Origin: Phycisphaerales bacterium
GTDB lineage: Bacteria > Planctomycetota > Phycisphaerae > Phycisphaerales > SM1A02
Assembly: GCA_020427625.1 (NCBI GenBank)
Contig: JAGQOI010000384.1
Span: 1-5,267, forward strand
Length of the DNA stretch: 5,267 nt
Reading direction: 5' to 3'
Part shown: positions 1-4,241 of the stretch, in pieces
Numbering within the stretch: position 1 is the first letter of the stretch
Layout of the letters: the number at the start of each line of letters is the position of its first letter
Notes under the pieces: model-generated
Told to the model about the DNA's origin: nothing
The model's input: only the letters and a program-made list of their open reading frames with translations
Database searches by the model: none
Translations under genes and position numbers: made by a program

Positions 1-1
1 A

Positions 2-19
2 CCTCGCGGCCTCTGTGGT
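2..19 (+). repeat. degenerate 9-nt repeat patch, forward, cut by window edge
   Basis: CCTCGCGG followed by CCTCTGTGGT resembles the CCCTCCGTG units found at 154-180. The left end may extend beyond the window. It is assigned by resemblance only. Confidence 0.4.
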
Positions 20-44
20 GGCTCGATCTTCCGATCCGTATTCG

Positions 45-70
45 CACGGAGTCACCGAGACACTGAGGGG
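45..70 (-). repeat. degenerate 9-nt repeat array, inverted copy
   Basis: Read on the minus strand, this segment gives the consecutive units CCCTCAGTG, TCTCGGTGA and CTCCGTG. They have the same 9-nt period and core as the forward array at 154-180, but in the opposite orientation. CACGGAG at 45-51 is exactly complementary to CTCCGTG at 174-180, so the two arrays could pair in RNA or single-stranded DNA. Confidence 0.5.
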
Positions 71-153
71 ATAGACATGATTGGTTCCGATTCCCGTGCG
101 AGGCACCCCGTACGTCAACCCGCCCGCGTACCATATTCCGAACCAAAACTGCC

Positions 154-180
154 CCCTCCGTGCCCTCCGCGCCCTCCGTG
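154..180 (+). repeat. three tandem 9-nt units CCCTCCG(T/C)G
   Basis: Three contiguous units are visible: CCCTCCGTG (154-162), CCCTCCGCG (163-171) and CCCTCCGTG (172-180), followed by GTAAAC. The array ends 13 nt before parS. Short intergenic repeats of this style, alternating CTC with CGTG or TGTG, are familiar from several GC-rich bacterial genomes. Whether this one is genome-wide cannot be seen from the window. Confidence 0.7.
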
Positions 181-193
181 GTAAACCCCGCCT

Positions 194-209
194 TGTTCCA
201 CGTGGAACA
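194..209. promoter_or_regulatory. parS: parS centromere site (ParB binding site)
   Basis: TGTTCCACGTGGAACA is a perfect 16-bp palindrome and matches the conserved bacterial chromosomal parS consensus (TGTTNCACGTGNAACA). ParB dimers bind parS, load as CTP-dependent clamps, spread along flanking DNA and form the partition complex used in origin segregation. The site lies 91 nt upstream of the parB start, so ParB bound here could also affect its own transcription; that part is inference. Only one copy is present in the window. Its presence suggests proximity to the replication origin. Confidence 0.95.
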
Positions 210-288
210 CCTTGCGTTGGGGGACGATTTGTGGTTTGATGCCGAACAGGTGCCGTATCGCATCGGTCTGTATCAATTCATCTTGCAC

Positions 289-293
289 GGAGG
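289..293 (+). promoter_or_regulatory. ribosome-binding site of parB
   Basis: GGAGG is placed 6 nt before the ATG at 300 and fixes that start. The eight bases CACGGAGG (286-293) containing it are the exact reverse complement of CCTCCGTG within the 9-nt repeats (155-162 and 173-180). Confidence 0.85.
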
Positions 294-299
294 CGAACC

Positions 300-1289
300 A
301 TGGCCAAGGCATCAGAGCGGCCGGCACGACGGAGACTCGGACGAGGACTCGACAGCCTCCTCAACCGACCCGTCGAACTCGACGCCACCCCGTCAACCAC
401 ACACGCCCACGACACGACACCCGACGGATCACCGGCCGTATCTGCGCCTGTCGATGCATCCGCGGCCGTCGCACCACACGACGACCAGCCCCGGCTCGTC
501 GCCCTCCCCGTCGAATCCCTCCGGCCCAATGCCCGACAGCCGCGGCAGACCTTCGATCCCACCGCGCTCGACGCCCTCGCCGCCTCCATTCGCGCCGCCG
601 GCGTCATGCAACCCGTCATCGTTCGCCCGGCCGACGCCGACGGACGACATGAACTCGTCGCCGGCGAACGGCGTTGGCGGGCCGCCCGACTCATCGACCT
701 GCCCACCATCCCCGCCATCATCCAGAACGTCGACGATCAACTCGCCGCCGAACTCGCGCTCATCGAGAACCTCCAGCGCGAAGACCTCAACCCCATGGAC
801 CGCGCCGTCGCCTTCCAACGACTCGTCGACGACTTCGGCCTCACCCACCAGGCCCTCGCCGATCGCGTCGGCATCAGCCGCGCCGCCGTGACGAACCTCA
901 TGCGCCTCACCGAACTCGGCGAATACCCCGCCGCCGCCGTCCGCGCCGGCACGCTCACCCTCGGACACGCCAAGGTCCTGCTCCAGATCCACGATCGAGC
1001 CGCGCAACGACAACTCGCCGAACAGACCATGCGCCACGACTGGTCCGTCCGAGTCCTCGAAGAACGCGTGCGCACCCTCCTCGATCCCGCCCCCGGTCCG
1101 AGCCGCGCCGCCCGATCCGCGCCGACGCCGCACATGGCCGACCTCGAACGACGACTCGGCGATCACCTCAAGACCAAGGTCCACGTCCGCGCCGGACGCA
1201 AGAAAGGCAGCGGCACGCTCCAGATCGAGTTCTACGATCTCGACCACTTCGAAGGACTGCTCGAACGATTCGGATTCGACAGCGCGTGA
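300..1289 (+). CDS. parB: chromosome-partitioning protein ParB
   Basis: This 329-residue protein is the parS-binding CTPase clamp of the ParABS chromosome segregation system. Near the N-terminus LGRGLDSLL (residues 13-21) matches the short motif that contacts ParA. A low-complexity Ala/Pro/His/Asp linker follows (about 22-63). The ParB/Srx-like CTP-binding domain spans about 64-165, with GVMQPVIVRP (101-110), the arginine-patch motif GERRWRA (122-128) and ENLQREDLNP (156-165). The parS-reading helix-turn-helix lies at about 180-202, followed by the LTLGHAKVLL segment (219-228). The C-terminal dimerisation region (about 278-329) is lysine/arginine-rich and ends LQIEFYDLDHFEGLLERFGF. Length is normal for the family and all key motifs are intact. 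The start is supported by GGAGG 6 nt upstream, and a perfect parS lies 91 nt upstream. No parA adjoins it. The gene runs convergently towards its right-hand neighbour. Confidence 0.97.
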   Translation: MAKASERPARRRLGRGLDSLLNRPVELDATPSTTHAHDTTPDGSPAVSAPVDASAAVAPHDDQPRLVALPVESLRPNARQPRQTFDPTALDALAASIRAAGVMQPVIVRPADADGRHELVAGERRWRAARLIDLPTIPAIIQNVDDQLAAELALIENLQREDLNPMDRAVAFQRLVDDFGLTHQALADRVGISRAAVTNLMRLTELGEYPAAAVRAGTLTLGHAKVLLQIHDRAAQRQLAEQTMRHDWSVRVLEERVRTLLDPAPGPSRAARSAPTPHMADLERRLGDHLKTKVHVRAGRKKGSGTLQIEFYDLDHFEGLLERFGFDSA

Positions 1290-1356
1290 ACCGCGTGACG
1301 CAGGAGCCCATCACGCCCGAGCGCGCGCGCAGTGGGGGGGGGGCCGCGCCGACGAC
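1290..1356. other. convergent intergenic spacer with G10 run
   Basis: This 67-nt gap separates the stop codons of parB and the convergent gene. It holds a modest inverted repeat (GCGTGA at 1293-1298 and TCACGC at 1311-1316, 12-nt loop) with no U-tract, a GC alternation at 1321-1330, and ten consecutive G at 1334-1343. No standard intrinsic terminator is visible, so termination may be Rho-dependent or bidirectional by another means. Confidence 0.6.
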
Positions 1357-3036
1357 TCACGCCGTCGCGCCGGCCGCCACCGACGCGAGCCCGCGCCGCA
1401 GACGCGCATGACGGCGGAGCCGTCGAATGAAGTCGTCCTCGCGCACGCCGCCCTTCGCCCGCATCACCATGACCAGCGCGCGACGATCCCGCGCCGACCA
1501 CGTCTCCAGTCCCGGCACGAGCGCCACGAGCGGCGACAGCGAAGAGAACGACGCCCGCTCCGCCGCCGACCAGCGTCGACGATCGCCGATCCCGAGCAGC
1601 CGCGCGAGACGACGCCGCGCCCGCGCCTCGGCCTTCGCGCGATCGCCGCCGTGATCCGCCTCGATCGAACGCGTCACCGCCAGGCCGAGCGCATGCACGT
1701 CCGGCGTCGGGGCCGCGTCCCGCGCCCCGATCGACAGTGACAACCCCCCGGCCGCGAGACGACGCAGCGTCGCCTTCGCCGTCCGGCCCCCGCGATCCCC
1801 GGCCAGCGCCGCCCGCTCCGCGTCGGCCCGACGCGCCGCCGCCTCGTCCGGCGACCGGAACCCGAATCGATCGTAGAACCAGTACGCGCCGGATCGGATC
1901 GCATCCTCGTTGTCGACGCCGATCTGGAACGGATCCACGTCGAACCGACGCACGTCGAAGTGCCGGTGATACACGCGCAGCAACTGGGCAAAGAGGAACG
2001 CCGACTCGCCGCCGCGGAACTCGTCGAAGACGTTGATGCCGATCTCCGCGCGATCCAGGAAGATCCACGCGCCGCCGTACGCGACCGGCACCCGGTTCCG
2101 CGCCGCGACATAGCCCACGTAACTCTCGAGCGGCAGACGACGCTCCGGACGCATGCCGATGAGCGCGACGTCGATCCCGCGCTCGAGCGAATACAACGTC
2201 ACGTCATGCTCGTTCGCGTGCGTCACCGGATCCGTCTCGCGGTAGCGCGACAGCAGCGTGATGCGCGCGGCATCCAGAAGCGCCTCGCGCGTCGCGACGT
2301 CCAGTCGACGCGGCGACGGCAGCGCCCGACCGATCCACGTCCGCGCCGACCCGTCGCGCCGCAGCGCACCGCGCTGCGCGAAGAGATGCCGCGCGGGAAA
2401 CCGCGCGAGCGTCCGCGAACACGCGGGCTCGTCGAGCGTCCACCGCACCTCGAGTTCGAGCGCGTTGAAGACCGCATCGTGCGCGCTCGCGCCGACGTCC
2501 AGCGACGACAGGCGATCGAGCACCCAGCGCAACGTCGACTGCTCGCGCGTTCCGATCGCCTGCCGGATCCAGTCCTCGACCGAAAGGTCGCCGCCGATGA
2601 GCCCGTCGCGCTCGGTGGGGGAGAGGCACGCCGCGACGAGTTCGTCCAGGTCCCGGCCGCCCTCGCCGTCCTCCCACGCGATCTCCACCGACCGCGGCAC
2701 CCGTCGGGAGAGCCAGTCGGTCATCGCCGACGAGAACGTCGACTCGATCACCGTGCCGCCGATCCCCGTCGCCTCCAGCGGCCCGCCGCTCCCTCGCTCG
2801 ATGATCGACGCCGCGACGCCCGTGAGACGACGCAGTTCCGCGTCGACGAGGCGCGCCATGCCCGCCGAGTCCGGATGCGCCGCCATGAAGAGCAGCAGAT
2901 CGTGATACGCCCGCAGGCGACGAGGCGCGCGCCAGTCGAGATGACGGGCCCGTTCGAGGCCGTCAAGCCGGATTCGCGCGGCCTCCGGTCCGAAGCGCGT
3001 GCGCACGGCGCCGAGCATGTCGAGACACTGCTTCAT
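1357..3036 (-). CDS. uncharacterised 559-residue protein with a GNAT-like central region
   Basis: I do not recognise a named gene. The reading frame continues upstream to 4134, but that part lies antisense to the neighbouring gene. The ATG at 3036 is chosen because GGAG sits 8 nt before it. An alternative ATG at 3087 would add 17 residues and has a weaker site. No signal peptide or membrane segment is seen, so the protein is probably cytoplasmic. Residues 1-295 look mainly helical and have no motif I can name. Residues about 303-395 look most like a conserved domain: ESYVGYVAARNRVPVAYGG, INVFDEFRGGESAFLFAQLLRVY, FDVDPFQIGVDNEDAIRSGAYWFYDRFGF. The order resembles the GNAT core: a beta pair, a glycine-containing loop leading into a helix, then an N/A..FY..GF ending. 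The canonical Q/RxxGxG/A loop is not cleanly present, so catalysis is uncertain. The tail (396-559) is Arg/Ala-rich and basic. Similar SGAFWFY-type blocks occur, as I recall, in other uncharacterised bacterial proteins. Confidence 0.85.
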   Translation of the reverse strand: MKQCLDMLGAVRTRFGPEAARIRLDGLERARHLDWRAPRRLRAYHDLLLFMAAHPDSAGMARLVDAELRRLTGVAASIIERGSGGPLEATGIGGTVIESTFSSAMTDWLSRRVPRSVEIAWEDGEGGRDLDELVAACLSPTERDGLIGGDLSVEDWIRQAIGTREQSTLRWVLDRLSSLDVGASAHDAVFNALELEVRWTLDEPACSRTLARFPARHLFAQRGALRRDGSARTWIGRALPSPRRLDVATREALLDAARITLLSRYRETDPVTHANEHDVTLYSLERGIDVALIGMRPERRLPLESYVGYVAARNRVPVAYGGAWIFLDRAEIGINVFDEFRGGESAFLFAQLLRVYHRHFDVRRFDVDPFQIGVDNEDAIRSGAYWFYDRFGFRSPDEAAARRADAERAALAGDRGGRTAKATLRRLAAGGLSLSIGARDAAPTPDVHALGLAVTRSIEADHGGDRAKAEARARRRLARLLGIGDRRRWSAAERASFSSLSPLVALVPGLETWSARDRRALVMVMRAKGGVREDDFIRRLRRHARLRRGLASVAAGATA

Positions 3037-3104
3037 CGCGGCGGCTCCGGGGATCCTGCGATCCGGATGATACGCGCATGCGGGCATGCCGCGCGACGTC
3101 CGAT

Positions 3105-3133
3105 TTGCCGCCCGCAACAAACCGTCGTAACAT
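3105..3133 (+). promoter_or_regulatory. candidate sigma-70 promoter of the 162-residue protein gene
   Basis: TTGCCG (3105-3110) and TAACAT (3128-3133) are each 4/6 matches to the -35 and -10 consensus and are separated by the optimal 17 nt, inside a stretch less GC-rich than its surroundings. RNA would begin near 3140, leaving a leader of about 68 nt. Prediction only. Confidence 0.4.
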
Positions 3134-3145
3134 TCCATCTTCCTC

Positions 3146-3180
3146 GGGGAAGGCGTCTGCGCCTCCCCTTTGTCAGTTTT
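3146..3180 (+). terminator. stem-loop with U-rich tail in the leader, possible attenuator
   Basis: GGGGAAGGCG (3146-3155) pairs with CGCCTCCCC (3160-3168) through nine base pairs with one bulged A and a TCTG loop, followed by TTTGTCAGTTTT (3169-3180). This has the form of an intrinsic terminator on the plus strand. It lies between two divergent genes, so no upstream rightward gene needs it. It lies about 6 nt after the predicted RNA start and 28 nt before the ATG at 3208. It may therefore act as an attenuator or as a stabilising 5' hairpin. Confidence 0.5.
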
Positions 3181-3207
3181 GCCCCTAATCGAATGAGACA
3201 GGTTGTC

Positions 3208-3696
3208 ATGGCCAAGAAACGCAAGACCACGAAGAAGAAGACGAAGAAGAAGACGACCGCCCGCAAGACGTCGCCGCGAGGGGGGTTGTCCGCGGCTTCG
3301 ATCGCCGACCTCCGACATGAGATCGATCGGCGACAGAAGGCCATCGGCAAGCTGGAGACGAAGCGCGACGCACTCGCGGCACAGTTGGCCGCGGTCGACG
3401 CCGAGATCGGCGAGATCCGCTCGCTCGCCGGCGGCGGCGGCGCCCGGCGCGGCCGCACGGTCGTCGCGAAGCGGGGGGGCGCACGCAAGCGCCCGCGCAA
3501 TGCGATGAACCTCGTCGAAGCCCTCTCCAAGGTGCTCGCGGGCGTCACGATGTCGGTCACCGAGGTCGCCGGGGCGGTCCAGAAGGCCGGCTATCGGACC
3601 ACCAGCGCGAACTTCCGCACCATCGTCAACCAGGCCCTCATCTCCAACCCGTCCGTCTTCAAGAAGGTCGAACGAGGCCGGTACACCGCCAAGTAG
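3208..3696 (+). CDS. lysine-tailed, coiled-coil, winged-helix DNA-binding protein
   Basis: No gene name is assigned to this 162-residue protein. The N-terminal tail (2-25) is strongly basic, with KKRKTTKKKTKKKTTARK resembling the lysine-rich tails of histone H1 and bacterial H1-like proteins. Residues about 28-73 form a predicted amphipathic coiled coil (IADLRHEIDRRQKAIGKLET onwards), likely used for self-association. A basic Gly/Arg hinge follows (75-98). The C-terminal domain (about 100-162; LVEALSKVL, VTEVAGAVQKAGYRTTSANF, VNQALISNPSVFKKVERGRY) has the spacing of a HARE-HTH-like winged helix, with the F.KV.RG.Y wing. The inferred role is nucleoid organisation or gene regulation in the cytoplasm. 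The ATG at 3208 is preferred because the lysine tail begins there. An in-frame ATG at 3193 would add MRQVV. ACAGG 5 nt upstream of 3208 is a modest ribosome site. The gene is divergent from its left neighbour. Confidence 0.9.
   Translation: MAKKRKTTKKKTKKKTTARKTSPRGGLSAASIADLRHEIDRRQKAIGKLETKRDALAAQLAAVDAEIGEIRSLAGGGGARRGRTVVAKRGGARKRPRNAMNLVEALSKVLAGVTMSVTEVAGAVQKAGYRTTSANFRTIVNQALISNPSVFKKVERGRYTAK
3229..3252 (+). repeat. 12-bp exact tandem duplication in the lysine tail
   Basis: ACGAAGAAGAAG occurs twice in succession, encoding TKKKTKKK. Being in frame and a multiple of three, copy-number change by slippage would alter tail length without breaking the protein. Confidence 0.9.
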
Positions 3697-3771
3697 GACG
3701 CGCCGCCACCCCCCGTACCGGCGACACCACCTGCCCGCGGGCGGGCGCGATGCCCGTGCCGGCGTCGGATG

Positions 3772-3903
3772 GAGCCGATTCGCCCGCTCCGGACCCGTCC
3801 GGCCGGCGATTCCTGCGCGACGATTCACGCGATTCCGCTGAAGTTGCCGCCCTCGGGCGACGATGAGGGAGGAAGCGCGACATGGTCTTTCGAGCCGATT
3901 CGC
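3772..3903 (+). repeat. CGATTC cluster including a 12-nt direct repeat
   Basis: GAGCCGATTCGC occurs exactly at 3772-3783 and 3892-3903, 120 nt apart. The core CGATTC occurs at 3776, 3807, 3821, 3830 and 3896 (start positions), with GCGATTCC twice (3806-3813 and 3829-3836). By eye I find only about three CGATTC/GAATCG elsewhere in the window. These could be binding sites for a regulator of the downstream flagellar gene. Each also contains GATTC, a GANTC-type methylation sequence. Confidence 0.5.
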
Positions 3904-3925
3904 ATGGATGCGAGTCGTCGAGACC
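3884..3925 (+). promoter_or_regulatory. extended imperfect hairpin of unknown role
   Basis: The inner stem pairs GATTCGCA (3897-3904) with TGCGAGTC (3909-3916) across a TGGA loop (one G-T wobble). The outer stem pairs GGTCT (3884-3888) with AGACC (3921-3925). An unequal internal loop separates them. No T-run follows, so it is not a typical terminator. It does not match a riboswitch class I can name. Confidence 0.35.
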
Positions 3926-3958
3926 GCCCGTCGTCTGATCGCAGGGAGGCGATGCGCC

Positions 3959-4216
3959 ATGCACGATCCGATCCCCTTCGGGCCCGTCCCGACCGCGAAT
4001 CCGCATCCGGACGCATGTCCGCCGCCGCCGTCGGCCGCCCAGGCGTCGTCGACGGAGCGCCGCATCCGCGCGGCCTTCGGGCGGCGTCTGTCGATCTGGG
4101 CCGTGGACGTCCTCCATTGCCGCTCGCGTGGCATGGCATATGCAACGCATCGTCCGCATGCGCCGATGGTCCACCCGTCGGCGGCGATCGCTTCGTCATG
4201 GCAGGACGCCGCCTGA
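3959..4216 (+). CDS. doubtful small reading frame, 85 residues
   Basis: ATG at 3959 is preceded by AGGGAGG (3943-3949) with a 9-nt gap, and about 80% of third positions are G or C, which is compatible with coding. The predicted peptide is rich in Pro, His and Ala, has no domain or membrane segment I recognise, and its second codon positions are also unusually GC-rich, which argues against a real gene. The last third has more A/T-ending codons. The sigma-54-like promoter at 4129-4144 lies inside it. Extension to an upstream ATG at 3863 has poorer codon bias and is not supported. It is more likely to be chance than a gene. Confidence 0.22.
   Translation: MHDPIPFGPVPTANPHPDACPPPPSAAQASSTERRIRAAFGRRLSIWAVDVLHCRSRGMAYATHRPHAPMVHPSAAIASSWQDAA
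4129..4144 (+). promoter_or_regulatory. candidate sigma-54 (-24/-12) promoter of fliD
   Basis: TGGCATGGCATATGCA matches the RpoN consensus TGGCAC-N5-TTGCA at 9 of 11 fixed positions. It includes the invariant GG (4130-4131) and GC (4142-4143) at the required 10-nt spacing. Transcription would start near 4155, giving a leader of about 87 nt before the ATG at 4242. RpoN control of flagellar genes is established in many bacteria. Use of this site is inference. Confidence 0.55.
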
Positions 4217-4227
4217 CCGGGAACATC

Positions 4228-4234
4228 GGGGAGG
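4228..4234 (+). promoter_or_regulatory. ribosome-binding site of fliD
   Basis: GGGGAGG ends 7 nt before the ATG at 4242. It is a strong Shine-Dalgarno sequence that fixes the start and suggests high translation. Confidence 0.9.
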
Positions 4235-4241
4235 AATTCAC

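Larger units (their letters stand above)
1..299. other. non-coding region upstream of parB
   Basis: No convincing gene is seen in these 299 bases. Short open frames here lack a ribosome-binding site or run into parB in another frame. The stretch contains three patches of a degenerate 9-nt repeat, the parS site, and the parB ribosome-binding site. A weak sigma-70-like pair, TTGCGT at 212-217 and TTTGAT at 235-240 with a 17-nt spacer, lies just downstream of parS and could drive parB, but both boxes are poor matches. In many bacteria parA directly precedes parB, often overlapping it. Here no parA end is visible within 299 nt, so parB is probably transcribed from its own promoter. Confidence 0.7.
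3037..3207. other. divergent intergenic region
   Basis: This 171-nt spacer between divergent start codons contains control signals for both sides. Rightward there is a sigma-70-like promoter and a hairpin with a U-rich tail. Leftward, TATCAT (the complement of ATGATA at 3067-3072) is a 5/6 match to a -10 box and would start RNA about 25 nt before the ATG at 3036, but no good -35 accompanies it. Two GCATGC palindromes (3076-3081 and 3084-3089) lie just upstream of that -10 and could be an operator. Confidence 0.55.
3697..4241. other. 545-nt region upstream of fliD without a convincing gene
   Basis: Codon pattern and ribosome-site evidence do not support a firm gene. After the stop at 3696 there is a GC-rich segment with a small hairpin (CGGGC at 3742-3746, GCCCG at 3752-3756) but no U-tract, so a factor-independent terminator is not clear. 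Then come five CGATTC motifs between 3776 and 3901, a 12-nt direct repeat, an extended hairpin at 3884-3925, a doubtful 85-codon frame, and a sigma-54-like promoter at 4129-4144. The content suggests an extended control region for the flagellar gene. Confidence 0.6.

Noticed and set aside
429..1247. Long minus-strand frame opposite parB
   Set aside because: The Gly/Glu/Asp/Val-rich translation is the mirror of parB codon bias, and the ParB motifs on the plus strand are unambiguous.
1293..1316. GCGTGA/TCACGC inverted repeat as a terminator for parB
   Set aside because: There is only a 6-bp stem with a 12-nt loop and no U-tract, so it is too weak to call.
1960..3207. Plus-strand frame continuing upstream of the 162-residue protein
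   Set aside because: It is antisense to the 559-residue protein gene, is Arg-rich with no domains, and is explained by high GC content in the opposite strand.
3774..3781. GCCGATTC as a sigma-28 -10 element (consensus GCCGATAA)
   Set aside because: No TAAA-type -35 element lies at the right spacing for either copy, and the last two bases do not match.
3037..4134. Upstream extension of the minus-strand frame to give a 925-residue protein
   Set aside because: The extension lies antisense to the well-supported gene at 3208-3696 and has low-complexity Arg/Pro/Gly composition. The ATG at 3036 has a good GGAG.
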